Assembly (NCBI RefSeq): GCF_021725675.1
Contig: NZ_JAKJPO010000020.1
Location: 1-59,470 of the forward strand
Direction of reading: 5' to 3'
DNA length: 59,470 nucleotides
Origin: Marilutibacter chinensis
GTDB lineage: Bacteria; Pseudomonadota; Gammaproteobacteria; Xanthomonadales; Xanthomonadaceae
This document shows positions 20,451 to 30,620 of the stretch, in pieces. Each line of letters begins with the position of its first letter. Within the stretch, counting starts at the first letter, position 1. The position numbers and the translations under genes were made by a program. The notes under the pieces are model-generated. The model did not search any database, was not told the DNA's origin, and saw nothing but the letters and a program-made list of their open reading frames with translations.

Positions 20451-20828
20451 ATGCGCTCGAACTCGTCCCTCGCCCCGCCGTCTACCGGCATCCGCTGCGC
20501 GAGCGTCATCCTCGCCGTCGCACTGCTGACGGCGACGGCGAACGCGACCGCCCAGGTCCAGGCCACAGGCGACTACCTCTCGCGGATGGACGGCGATCAG
20601 GACGGCCTGGTTTCGCTGGCCGAATACCAGGACTGGATGAGTTACGCGTTCGTACGCATGGACCGCAATGGCGATGGCATCCTGACCGCCGACGAGCTGC
20701 CGGGCGGCCGCGGCGATCCGGTCAGCCTGATCGAGCACCGTGCGAAGCTCGCGCGCACCTTCCTGCGCCAGGACCAGAACCGGGACGGTTTCCTCGACGC
20801 CCGCGAACTCGCCGCACCGCCGCTGTAG
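20451..20828 (+). CDS. secreted EF-hand calcium-binding protein
   Basis: The start at 20451 gives 125 residues with a signal peptide (hydrophobic stretch about 15-30, ending ATAQV). Three EF-hand loops follow: DGDQDGLVSLAE, DRNGDGILTADE and DQNRDGFLDARE. Each has Asp/Asn at 1, 3 and 5, Gly at 6 and Glu at 12. It should bind calcium in the periplasm or outside the cell. The role is unknown; related proteins act as calcium buffers or as modules of secreted systems. Confidence 0.8.
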   Translation: MRSNSSLAPPSTGIRCASVILAVALLTATANATAQVQATGDYLSRMDGDQDGLVSLAEYQDWMSYAFVRMDRNGDGILTADELPGGRGDPVSLIEHRAKLARTFLRQDQNRDGFLDARELAAPPL

Positions 20829-21306
20829 CCGCGGCCAGGGCGGCAACCCGTCCGTCATTGGCCTTGGCCCAGTCCTCCGGCTCTTGGTTTTGGCTTTGAT
20901 CTTGATCCTTGGCGACTTAAAGCCCGCCGCGCACCGGAGCCGGAAGGCGCCGTAGAGGTGCCCTTGTCTGAGCGCCGCTGGCGGCGCGGGTCTGGGCGCC
21001 GTGCGTCTTCCGGCGAGGAGCACAGGGAACCGGGGTGGCTCGCCACCACGACGGGTGTCAGGAACCGGCGGTTTTGGTTCCTTTTGACAAGACAAAAGGA
21101 ACCCGCCCAGAGGGCGGAAGCCTTTGACTTCCGAAAGCAAGCCAATGCGCCTGCTGGCAACCCAACGCCCAAGGCAAGCTGTCGACGGGCTTCCACTGCA
21201 GGAAGAATCAGACTCCGACGGCAGCACGAGCCCCAAAGAAAAAGGCACGCCATCGGGGGAGATGGCGTGCCGTGGAGAGAGCACGAGGCTCCAATTGCGG
21301 GGGAGA
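20829..21306. other. 478-base non-coding region with strong hairpins, possible dispersed element
   Basis: No gene is convincing here. A perfect 11-base stem GGTTCCTTTTG/CAAAAGGAACC with a six-base loop lies at 21076-21103. Read on the minus strand, the region encodes Arg/Lys/Pro-rich low-complexity peptides without a start signal. The composition differs from both neighbours. The right end holds the terminator of the symporter gene. The block 20860-21230 resembles an intergenic repeat, but no second copy is in the window. Confidence 0.4.
21235..21271 (-). terminator. intrinsic terminator of the symporter operon
   Basis: On the minus strand an 11-base perfect stem (GGCACGCCATC/GATGGCGTGCC, loop of six) is followed by TTTTTCTTT. 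It lies 36 bases beyond the symporter stop codon. Confidence 0.85.
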
Positions 21307-23022
21307 TCAGTGGGCGGAGGCCTCGCCGGCGCCACGCGGCACGCGGATCTCGTCGACCAGGTCCTGCACGTGCTGCGGTGGCGGCGCGGTGACCCGCGAG
21401 ACCACGAATGCCACCACGAAGTTCAGCAACATGCCGACCACGCCGATGCCTTCCGGCGAGATGCCGAACAGCCAGTTGGCCGGCACGTTCTCCGCCATCG
21501 GCGTCATGAACACGCCCTTGAACCAGACGATGTAGCCGACCGTGAACACCAGGCCGACCAGCATGCCGGCCACCGCGCCCTGCATGTTGGTTCTCTTGTC
21601 GAAGATGCCGAGCACGATCGCCGGGAAGAACGAGGCCGCGGCCAGTCCGAATGCGAACGCCACCACCTCGGCGACGAAGCCCGGCGGGAAGATGCCGAGC
21701 AGGCCCGCCACCACGATTGCCAGTGCTGCCGCGATGCGTGCGTACATCAACTCCTGTTTCTCCGTGATGTTGGGCATCACCACCTTCTTCAGCAGGTCGT
21801 GCGATATCGCCGAGGAGATCACCAGCAACAATCCGGCCGCTGTGCTGAGCGCGGCGGCGAGGCCGCCGGCGGCAACCAACGCGATCACCCACGCCGGCAG
21901 GCGCGCGATCTCGGGATTGGCCAGCACCATGATGTCGCGATCGATGGTCATCTCATTGCGGTCGTCCTTGGCGTAGAACATCCGGCCATCGCCGTTCTTG
22001 TCCTCCCAGGCGATGAGTCCGGTCTTCTCCCAGTTCTTGACCCACGTCGGCGCGGTCGCATACTCGGTGCCCTGCATGTCGGCACCGTTGATGGTCTGGA
22101 TCATGTTGACGCGGGCGAAGCTCGCCACCGCAGGCGCGGTCGTGTAGAGCAGGGCGATGAACAGCAGCGCCCAGCCGGCCGAACGACGCGCGTCACGCAC
22201 CTTCGGCACGGTGAAGAAGCGCACGATCACGTGCGGCAGGCCCGCGGTGCCGACCATCAGCGCCAAAGTGATGCAGAACACATCGATCGTCGATTTGCTT
22301 CCATCCGTGTATGGCGCAAAGCCGAGTTCGGTACTGAGTCCATCGAGCTTGTCGAGCAGGTACACGCCGCTGCCGTCGGCGAGCTGGCTGCCGAAGCCGA
22401 TCTGCGGGATCACGTTGCCGGTCAGCAGCATCGAGATGAAGATCGCCGGCACCAGATAGGCGAAGATCAGCACGCAGTACTGCGCGACCTGGGTGTAGGT
22501 AATGCCCTTCATGCCGCCGAGCACGGCGTAGAAGAACACGATCGCCATGCCGATGATCACACCGGTGGTGATGTCGACCTCCAGGAAGCGGCTGAACACG
22601 ATGCCGACGCCACGCATCTGTCCGGCGACGTAGGTGAACGAGACGAAGATCGCGCATACCACCGCCACCAGACGCGCGGTGTCGGAGTAGTAGCGGTCGC
22701 CCACGAAGTCCGGCACGGTGAACTTGCCGAACTTGCGCAGGTACGGCGCCAGCAGCAGCGCCAGCAGCACGTAGCCGCCGGTCCAGCCCATCAGGTACAC
22801 GGCGCCGTCGTAACCCATGAACGAGATCAGGCCGGCCATCGAGATGAACGACGCCGCGCTCATCCAGTCGGCCGCTGTCGCCATGCCGTTCATGACCGGG
22901 TGGACGCCGCCGCCGGCGACGTAGAACTCGCGCGTGCTCGCCACCCGCGACCAGAACGCGATGCCGATGTAGAGCGCGAAGGTGAGACCGACCAGCAGGT
23001 AGGTCCAGGCTTGTACGGACAT
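21307..23022 (-). CDS. sodium:solute symporter large subunit (VC_2705/ActP-like, probable acetate permease)
   Basis: The 571-residue protein has about 13 membrane helices of the sodium:solute symporter family. Signatures include FYVAGGGVHPVMNGMATAADWMSAASF near the N-terminus, VLGGMKGITYTQVAQY in the middle and GGLAAALSTAAGLLL. The adjacent DUF4212 gene identifies it as the large subunit of the VC_2705-type symporter, which in Vibrio is under CrbSR control with acs. It probably imports acetate or a related short-chain acid with Na+. The neighbouring acs, crbR and crbS genes support this. The exact substrate is inferred. Confidence 0.88.
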   Translation of the reverse strand: MSVQAWTYLLVGLTFALYIGIAFWSRVASTREFYVAGGGVHPVMNGMATAADWMSAASFISMAGLISFMGYDGAVYLMGWTGGYVLLALLLAPYLRKFGKFTVPDFVGDRYYSDTARLVAVVCAIFVSFTYVAGQMRGVGIVFSRFLEVDITTGVIIGMAIVFFYAVLGGMKGITYTQVAQYCVLIFAYLVPAIFISMLLTGNVIPQIGFGSQLADGSGVYLLDKLDGLSTELGFAPYTDGSKSTIDVFCITLALMVGTAGLPHVIVRFFTVPKVRDARRSAGWALLFIALLYTTAPAVASFARVNMIQTINGADMQGTEYATAPTWVKNWEKTGLIAWEDKNGDGRMFYAKDDRNEMTIDRDIMVLANPEIARLPAWVIALVAAGGLAAALSTAAGLLLVISSAISHDLLKKVVMPNITEKQELMYARIAAALAIVVAGLLGIFPPGFVAEVVAFAFGLAAASFFPAIVLGIFDKRTNMQGAVAGMLVGLVFTVGYIVWFKGVFMTPMAENVPANWLFGISPEGIGVVGMLLNFVVAFVVSRVTAPPPQHVQDLVDEIRVPRGAGEASAH

Positions 23023-23034
23023 GATCGGCCCCCG

Positions 23035-23301
23035 TCAGTCGTGTTCGTGCAGGTCGAGCGCGCGCTCGAGCCGGTTCATCCGCCATGCGTAGTAGAAGAT
23101 CAGCACGACGAAAACGTATATCGATCCCTGCTGGGCGAAGAAGAAGCCCAGCTTGAAGCCGCCGATGCGGATCGCGTTGAGCGCGTCCGCGAACAGGATT
23201 CCCGCGCCGAACGAGACCGCGGCCCAGATCACGAGCAGGATCGTCATCAGCCTCAGGTTCGCCCGCCAGTACTGCGCGGCATTGATGTGCTTGCCGGACA
23301 T
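23035..23301 (-). CDS. DUF4212 small subunit of the sodium:solute symporter
   Basis: This 88-residue protein has two membrane helices (about 17-42 and 50-75) and the family pattern YWRANLRLMTILLVIW, then QQGSIYVFVVLIFYYAW. It always accompanies the VC_2705-type large subunit. The gap to the symporter start is 12 bases, so the two are co-translated. It is too short for length-based gene callers to separate easily from the long reading frame in which it lies. Confidence 0.88.
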   Translation of the reverse strand: MSGKHINAAQYWRANLRLMTILLVIWAAVSFGAGILFADALNAIRIGGFKLGFFFAQQGSIYVFVVLIFYYAWRMNRLERALDLHEHD

Positions 23302-23318
23302 GGTGCTGCCCTCCTCGC

Positions 23319-24677
23319 TCAGAAGCTGTACTTGACTGTGGTGTGGAAGCGCTTGAGATCGCCCTCGCGATCGTCCTCGAGCGAGCGCTGTCCGTAGCTG
23401 ACCTCGGCGCCGATGTCGAGCTTCGGGAACGGCGAGTAGATCAGGTTCGCGCGCAGCGACTGCGAGCGCTCGGTCACCCCGTAGCCGGTCAGGGACGGAT
23501 CGTTGTCGTAGTGCGCGGCCGAGTAGATCAGGTTGCCGCGCAGCTTCGGACCGAACACGTGCCGCCAGCCGGCGAACATGCCGTAGCCGGTGATCGCGTC
23601 GATGTCGCCGTCGGCGTCCGCGACCACGTCCGTGCCCATGCCGAAGGCCATGTAGCGGCCCAGGCCGCTGCCGGCGTTGACCATGTAGCGGATGTCGTCG
23701 TTGTCGCCGATGTTGAACCTGCCGGCCACGCTCAGCGCGCCGCCGGTGGCGGTCTCGTCGCCGTCCTTGAACTGGCGCAGCATGCCGGCGACGCTGAAGT
23801 GACCCCAGTCGCCCTTGGTCGTCCAGCGTCCGGTGACATCCGGCATCACGTTGTCGCCGGAGGTGTGGCGTCCGGTGCCCTGGTAGTCGGTGACCAGGGT
23901 CTGCGGGTTCTCGAGAGAGAACGACCACGGACCGCTGGTGTAGCGGACCTGGGCCTGACGCACGAAGATCGTGCCGTCGGTGACGCCGAGGAAGTCGACG
24001 GTGTCGGGCAGCGAGCCCAGGTCCTGGAAGTTGGTCCAGGTCTGGCCGGCCAGCCAGTTGTTCCAGGTCACGTATGCGTGGCGGATGGTGATGCCGTGGG
24101 TGTTGGTCGACAGTTCGTTGCCGAGATTGTTGCTGCCACCGCCGAACAGGTCGGCCTCGATGTAGCCGCGGAACTTGTCGCCGTCGTCGCTGGTGTAGTC
24201 GGCCGCGAACCAGAAGCGCGAGAACTGCGCGCCGAAGTCGGTATACGGGTCGACATCGGGCTCGGCGCCGTCGGCGGCCACCGGGATCGTGCTGGGCACG
24301 TAGAACATGCGACCCGCCGATCCTTCCGCGATCTGGCCGTCGCTGGTGTCGGTGACCATCGCGTCGAGCTTGATGAAGCCGCCGTAGGAGAAGGCGCCGC
24401 CGGGCGTACCGGTCAGGATCGGCGTCGACTGCGCTTTGGGCGCGGCCGCCGTTTGCGCGACCTGTTGCGCGGCCTGCTGTTGTGCGGCCTGTTCCTGGAT
24501 TGCCTGCTGTTGTACACCCTGTTGCTGAACTAGCTGCTGGACCATCTTCTCGAGCTCGGCGACGCGGGCTTCGAGTTCGATCTCTTTCGCGGTCTGGGCG
24601 TGGGCGAAGCCGGGCAGCGCCAGCGCCAACGTCAACGCCGCCACCAGGGGCCGCTTGCGCGCAATGCGTGTGGACAT
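23319..24677 (-). CDS. DcaP-like outer-membrane porin
   Basis: The start at 24677 follows GGGAGG. The 452-residue product has a signal peptide (ending GFAHAQ), then a coiled coil and Gln-rich repeat ([20 protein letters not shown]). A barrel follows, beginning [16 protein letters not shown] and ending in a terminal Phe (VKYSF), the outer-membrane sorting signal. The layout matches DcaP trimeric porins, which take up small organic acids such as dicarboxylates. It lies 17 bases upstream of the DUF4212 gene, so porin, small subunit and symporter form one operon: outer- and inner-membrane steps of the same import path. Confidence 0.85.
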   Translation of the reverse strand: MSTRIARKRPLVAALTLALALPGFAHAQTAKEIELEARVAELEKMVQQLVQQQGVQQQAIQEQAAQQQAAQQVAQTAAAPKAQSTPILTGTPGGAFSYGGFIKLDAMVTDTSDGQIAEGSAGRMFYVPSTIPVAADGAEPDVDPYTDFGAQFSRFWFAADYTSDDGDKFRGYIEADLFGGGSNNLGNELSTNTHGITIRHAYVTWNNWLAGQTWTNFQDLGSLPDTVDFLGVTDGTIFVRQAQVRYTSGPWSFSLENPQTLVTDYQGTGRHTSGDNVMPDVTGRWTTKGDWGHFSVAGMLRQFKDGDETATGGALSVAGRFNIGDNDDIRYMVNAGSGLGRYMAFGMGTDVVADADGDIDAITGYGMFAGWRHVFGPKLRGNLIYSAAHYDNDPSLTGYGVTERSQSLRANLIYSPFPKLDIGAEVSYGQRSLEDDREGDLKRFHTTVKYSF

Positions 24678-24998
24678 GATTCCCTCCCAAGGAATGCCGT
24701 GGCCATGCACGGTCAGCCGGAGCCTGCGCGCAGTCCTTCTCGGGGAACCATTCGCCATTGGTCGATAGCGGGCGTCGTCGCGCGGCCGCCCGGTCCGGTT
24801 TGCGACCATGGTCTAAGCCGGCCGATACCGGATGCACGGGCCGTTGGGGCAAACTGGACGTCCGACGAGGCCCGTTCGTTGCGCTGCAGCACGCCGTTGC
24901 GATTCGCATTGCGACCGAGGTCCGCGCCTGCCATCGCCGCGGCACCGGCGCCGCGACCCAGGAAACCGCCATCAGGCCCTTTACGAGTGGAGCGCCCC
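24678..24998. promoter_or_regulatory. 321-base divergent control region between porin operon and acs
   Basis: The gap must hold the promoters of both the uptake operon and acs, and probably binding sites for CrbR. No clear -35/-10 pair or palindrome stands out by eye, and no gene is visible. Confidence 0.45.
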
Positions 24999-26951
<1,953 letters not shown>

Positions 26952-27053
26952 ACTTCGCGGCGCGCCCTTCCCGAGGGCGGGGAGCTCGACGCCGGATGCA
27001 TGCCGCCTGCTGTAGGCTCGTCGCGCAAGACGCCAACCTGTAGTACCTCTCCT

Positions 27054-27083
27054 CCGCCGCCCCTGTTCCGCGCAGGGCGGCGG
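27054..27083 (+). terminator. hairpin between acsA and crbR
   Basis: CCGCCGCCCCTG and CAGGGCGGCGG form a G/C-rich stem with a single extra C and a loop of about seven bases, 103 bases after the acsA stop. There is no U tract. It could attenuate readthrough from acsA or simply protect the mRNA. Confidence 0.4.
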
Positions 27084-27111
27084 CCCCCAAGGAATCCTTC
27101 CCGGAACCCGG

Positions 27112-27795
27112 ATGCCACCCGCCCCCACCCATACCGTCATCGTCGCCGACGACCACCCGCTGTTCCGAGAAGCGCTGCGCGGCGCGGTCGCGCGCGTGCT
27201 CCCCGAGGCGCGACTGCGCGAGGCCGACGGCGTCGAATCACTGTACGCCCTGGTCGAAGGCGAGCCCGACGCCGACCTGCTGCTGCTCGACCTCAACATG
27301 CCCGGCGCGCAGGGCTTCAGCGCGCTGGTGCACCTGCGTGCGCTGCATCCGCAGCTGCCGATCGTCGTGGTCTCCGCACGCGAGGAACCGGCGGTGATGC
27401 GGCGCGCGCTCGACCACGGTGCGGTCGGTTTCATTCCGAAGTCCGCCGACGCCACGACCCTGGGCGAGGCGATCACCGCGGTGCTCGACGGCGACCGCTG
27501 GGCGCCGGCCGCGGCGTTGTCGGCACCGGCCGCCGACGACGCCGAGTACGACGCGGCACAGCGCGTGCGCGACCTTACCCCGCAGCAGTTCCGGGTCCTG
27601 CAGATGCTCGGCGCCGGTCTGCTCAACAAGCAGATCGCCTACGACCTCGGCGTGTCGGAGGCGACGATCAAGGCCCACGTGACCGCGATCCTGCGCAAGC
27701 TCGGCGCCAACAACCGCACCCAGGCGGTGCTGATTGCCGGCCGGCTGGCGGTCGATCCAGGCGCGATCGTGCCGCCGCCCGAGGAGCAGGACTAG
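27112..27795 (+). CDS. crbR: NarL/LuxR-type response regulator CrbR
   Basis: The 227-residue protein has a receiver domain (VADDHPLFREAL, phospho-acceptor Asp60 in LLLLDLNMPGAQG, Lys in GFIPKSAD) and a LuxR-type helix-turn-helix (LTPQQFRVLQMLGAGLLNKQIA, SEATIKAHVTAILRKLGANNRTQAV). Location next to acsA and the distant but nearby crbS identify it as the CrbR partner of the acetate switch, which activates acs and the symporter genes. An acidic, Pro-rich tail ends the protein. Confidence 0.82.
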   Translation: MPPAPTHTVIVADDHPLFREALRGAVARVLPEARLREADGVESLYALVEGEPDADLLLLDLNMPGAQGFSALVHLRALHPQLPIVVVSAREEPAVMRRALDHGAVGFIPKSADATTLGEAITAVLDGDRWAPAAALSAPAADDAEYDAAQRVRDLTPQQFRVLQMLGAGLLNKQIAYDLGVSEATIKAHVTAILRKLGANNRTQAVLIAGRLAVDPGAIVPPPEEQD

Positions 27796-27849
27796 CGGCA
27801 GCACGCGCGCCCCTTCCGCGACGCCCCCGCGATCTGCTCCAATCGGCGC

Positions 27850-29136
27850 ATGAGCGCCCTTCCGGACCGCAACGACGTCCAGTACCCGGGCGGCATCCAT
27901 CTGGCGATCTCGCTGGCCTGGGCCAAGGGCGCCTACACGGTGCCGATCGCATTCGGCAGCGGCCGGCGAACCGCGAACCTCGTCCTCGACACCGGCAGCA
28001 GCACCCTGGTCGTGCTGCCGCACGCCTATCTGCCCGAAGACGACGAAGCCCTGAGTGCCACCGCCTGGGCGCAGGAGGTCCGCTACGGCCAGGGCACCTG
28101 GGCCGGCCCGGTGGTGCGGACCCGGCTCGCGTTCGGCCACGGCGCACACGCATGCGGCATCGACGACGCCGAGGTCTCGGTGATCGAGGCCGCCGCGCAG
28201 GATTTCAGGGATGCCGACGGCATCTTCGGCCTGGCCTACTCCGGGCTCGACATCGCCCACGACATGGGCGGCGTGCTGAGCGCCCGCGGTGCCGATCCGG
28301 CGCTGACCTGGCCGTGGCCGTTCGAAGCGGACGACGACGACCTGGACGCCTTCGGCACCCTGTTGCGCCAACAGCCGCGGGTTGCGCTGCAGCCGTTGTT
28401 CTCGCAGCTGGCCGGGCAGGGCCGGATCCAGGACCGCTTCGGCATGCTGGTGCGACGCGCGCTGGTGCACGTGCTCGACGACGCGGTCGACGACGATGTG
28501 CTGGACGCCGATCCGCTCAACCGTGGGGTAATGGTCCTCGGCGGTGGCGAGGATGCGCCGGCACTGCACACCGGCCGGTTCCAGGACGTGCGCATCGTCC
28601 ACGACCTCTACTACAACGCCAACCTGCTCGCGGTGCAGGTGGGCGACCGGCCACGCATCGCGGTGCCGCCACTGGACCCGCAGTACGCCCGGCGCGCCGC
28701 CAGCAACGCGATCCTCGACACCGGCAGCAGTTTCCTGGTGCTCGAGGCGGGCACCCACGATGCGATCATGGCCGGGCTGACCGCGATCGACCCGCGTCTG
28801 CCGGCGCTCTGCGGGAAGTTCCGGGACACCTTCAACGCCAGCGGGCACGGCGTCGCCAACGCCGAAGTCGACGCACTGGACTGGCCGGTGCTGACCTTCC
28901 ACCTGGAAGGCGAGGGCGGCAGCGAGACCGCCTTGGCCTGTCCGCCGGAGCACTACTGGCCGCGCAACGCGATGTATGCCGGCGAGTCGTTCTTCCTGCT
29001 GATGCCGCAGCTGCCCGGCTGGCCGAACGAGTCGATCCTCGGCCTGCCGCTGATGGCCGGCCACTACTGCCTGTTCGACCGCTGCGCGGACGGCGGCGTC
29101 GGCCGCGTCCGGATCGCACCGGCGCATCCGTTGTAG
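27850..29136 (+). CDS. pepsin-like (family A1) aspartic protease
   Basis: The 428-residue product has both catalytic motifs of a bilobal aspartic protease, VLDTGSSTLVVL (Asp47) and ILDTGSSFLVLE (Asp290). It also has the flap Tyr79 in VRYGQGTW, the psi-loop DADGIFGLAYSGL, and a C-terminal ESILGLPLMAGHYCLFDR like the ILG...YYTVFD end of pepsin. A1 enzymes are typical of eukaryotes; bacterial forms such as shewasin from Shewanella are known and cytoplasmic. No signal peptide or propeptide is visible, so this one should also act in the cytoplasm. It lies seven bases before a GNAT gene and close upstream of the borosin pair, so it may process that peptide. There is no obvious ribosome-binding site. 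Confidence 0.88.
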   Translation: MSALPDRNDVQYPGGIHLAISLAWAKGAYTVPIAFGSGRRTANLVLDTGSSTLVVLPHAYLPEDDEALSATAWAQEVRYGQGTWAGPVVRTRLAFGHGAHACGIDDAEVSVIEAAAQDFRDADGIFGLAYSGLDIAHDMGGVLSARGADPALTWPWPFEADDDDLDAFGTLLRQQPRVALQPLFSQLAGQGRIQDRFGMLVRRALVHVLDDAVDDDVLDADPLNRGVMVLGGGEDAPALHTGRFQDVRIVHDLYYNANLLAVQVGDRPRIAVPPLDPQYARRAASNAILDTGSSFLVLEAGTHDAIMAGLTAIDPRLPALCGKFRDTFNASGHGVANAEVDALDWPVLTFHLEGEGGSETALACPPEHYWPRNAMYAGESFFLLMPQLPGWPNESILGLPLMAGHYCLFDRCADGGVGRVRIAPAHPL

Positions 29137-29143
29137 GAACGAC

Positions 29144-29689
29144 ATGACGGATGCAGACATCCTCGACACCGGACGTTTCCGCCTGCGGCCGCTGCGCGAG
29201 GATTCGGACAAGGACAGGACGCTCTATTGCGCGCTCTACACAAGCCCGGGGGTCATGGCACGGATCATGCCGCCGCTGTCGATGGCGGCGGCCGGCCGCC
29301 TGTACGAGCGGGCGCTGCAGTGGGCGCGCAGCGACCGGCCCGGCCATCGCTTCTGGATGATCGACAGCCGCATCGACGGCGCGGCGATCGGGGTCGCGGG
29401 CTACGTCCGCAGGGGCGCCGAGGCCGAGATCGGCGTGCTGCTGGTCGAACCATGGTGGCAGCGCGGCGTGTCGAGCGAGGTGTTCGTCCCGTTGATCGCC
29501 CATGGCTTCGAGCGGATGGGTCTGACGCTGGTGACCGCCGAGCGCCCCGACGACGATCACGCCAGGGTGATCGACCGCCTGTTGGGACGGTTCGGCTTCG
29601 TCCGCACGCCAGATCGCGCCAGCGCCCCGGGGCAATGCCGCTGGGAGCTGCCCTGTTCAGCCTGGAAGGCCCGTCAACCGGCCGTCTGA
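29144..29689 (+). CDS. GNAT-family N-acetyltransferase
   Basis: The 181-residue protein resembles RimJ/RimL-type acetyltransferases: LDTGRFRLRPLREDSDKD at the N-terminus, AIGVAGYVRRGAEAEIGVLLVEPWWQRG for the acetyl-CoA-binding core and a final RLLGRFGFVRTPD segment. RimJ/RimL relatives acetylate protein or peptide N-termini or small amines. The start codon is seven bases after the aspartic protease stop, so the two are translationally coupled. The target is unknown; a peptide substrate from the neighbouring pathway is possible but unproven. Confidence 0.8.
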   Translation: MTDADILDTGRFRLRPLREDSDKDRTLYCALYTSPGVMARIMPPLSMAAAGRLYERALQWARSDRPGHRFWMIDSRIDGAAIGVAGYVRRGAEAEIGVLLVEPWWQRGVSSEVFVPLIAHGFERMGLTLVTAERPDDDHARVIDRLLGRFGFVRTPDRASAPGQCRWELPCSAWKARQPAV

Positions 29690-29695
29690 ATCATT

Positions 29696-29723
29696 TTGCA
29701 AAGTCTGGCGGTACGGGTATTGT
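29696..29723 (+). promoter_or_regulatory. candidate sigma-70 promoter for the borosin genes
   Basis: TTGCAA, a 16-base spacer and TATTGT form a plausible promoter 43 bases upstream of the methyltransferase start. It begins just after the GNAT stop codon in a locally A/T-rich patch. If real, the methyltransferase/precursor pair has its own transcript. Confidence 0.4.
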
Positions 29724-29729
29724 CCTCCT

Positions 29730-29757
29730 GCTGCAAGGGGAACGCTGCAAGGGGAAC
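29730..29757 (+). repeat. exact tandem 14-bp repeat in the 5' leader of the methyltransferase
   Basis: GCTGCAAGGGGAAC occurs twice with no spacer, followed by CAGGGGAA and the ATG at 29766. Each unit contains a Shine-Dalgarno-like AGGGGA, so the leader offers three stacked potential ribosome-binding sites. Confidence 0.85.
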
Positions 29758-29765
29758 CAGGGGAA

Positions 29766-30620
29766 ATGACGGGACCGGTCGCGAAGCCGCCGGGCAGGCT
29801 TGCCTGTGTCGGACTGGGGATGATGCTCGGGGCCCATGTCGGCCCACGGGCGCGCAGCCATGTCGAACAGGCCGACGTCGTGTTCGCCGCCGTCTCCGAT
29901 CCGCTGGTCGAGGAATGGCTGCGGCAGATGAACCCCGATGTGCGCAGCCTGCAGCCGTTCTATGCCGAGGGCAAACCGCGCCACGACACCTACCGGCAGA
30001 TGGTCGAGGCGATGCTCGTCGAGGTCCGCGCAGGCAAGCATGTCTGCGGCGCGTTCTACGGCCACCCCGGCGTATTCGCCAAGGCGCCGCACGACGCCGT
30101 CGCCCTGGCACGCGCGGAAGGTTTCCATGCGCACATGGAACCGGGCATATCCGCCGAGGACTGCCTGTACGCCGATCTTGGCATCGACCCGGGACGCATC
30201 GGCTGCCAGCACTACGAAGCCAGCCAGCTGCTGTTCTACCGTCGCCGACTGGATCCCAGCGCCTACCTGGTGCTGTGGCAGGTCGGGATCGTCGGCGACC
30301 GCAGCTACCGCCGCTTCGCCACCGGCCCGGCGCATCGCCGGTTGCTGGTCGAACGCCTGCTCCAGGACTACCCCGCCGACCACGGAGTCATCGCCTACGA
30401 GGCGGCGACCCTGCCGATCGCCCGACCCCGGATCGAGCGCGCGAAGCTGCACGAGCTGCCCGGCCTGCCGCTGCAGATGCACACCACCCTCGTCGTGCCG
30501 CCCGCGTGCCCGATGGAACCCGATGTCGTCATGCAGGCGCGCATCGCCGCGCTTGAACGCTCGGGGCAGGTCGAACCGCCGCCGTCGTACACACCACCAC
30601 TGGAAGAAGGAGTCGCCTGA
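29766..30620 (+). CDS. borosin-type peptide alpha-N-methyltransferase (SonM/OphMA family)
   Basis: The 284-residue protein has the tetrapyrrole-methylase fold (N-terminal LACVGLGMMLGAHVG) and the signature blocks of backbone N-methyltransferases of borosin pathways. These are FYAEGKPRHDTYRQMVEAML with Tyr66, Arg72 and Tyr76, AFYGHPGVFAKAPHDAV (Tyr98), MEPGISAEDCLYADLGIDPG, GCQHYEASQLL and YLVLWQVGIVGD. Arg72, Tyr66, Tyr76 and Tyr98 correspond to residues described as catalytic or SAM-adjacent in OphMA. It should use SAM to methylate backbone amides of a partner peptide. It has no fused core, so it acts in trans like Shewanella SonM. Its stop overlaps the start of the putative precursor. Confidence 0.9.
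   Translation: MTGPVAKPPGRLACVGLGMMLGAHVGPRARSHVEQADVVFAAVSDPLVEEWLRQMNPDVRSLQPFYAEGKPRHDTYRQMVEAMLVEVRAGKHVCGAFYGHPGVFAKAPHDAVALARAEGFHAHMEPGISAEDCLYADLGIDPGRIGCQHYEASQLLFYRRRLDPSAYLVLWQVGIVGDRSYRRFATGPAHRRLLVERLLQDYPADHGVIAYEAATLPIARPRIERAKLHELPGLPLQMHTTLVVPPACPMEPDVVMQARIAALERSGQVEPPPSYTPPLEEGVA

Noticed and set aside
29766..30620. Methyltransferase as a cobalamin or siroheme biosynthesis enzyme
   Set aside because: No other tetrapyrrole gene is nearby, and the GHPGVF, ISAEDCLYADLGIDP and GCQHYEA blocks are those of peptide N-methyltransferases.
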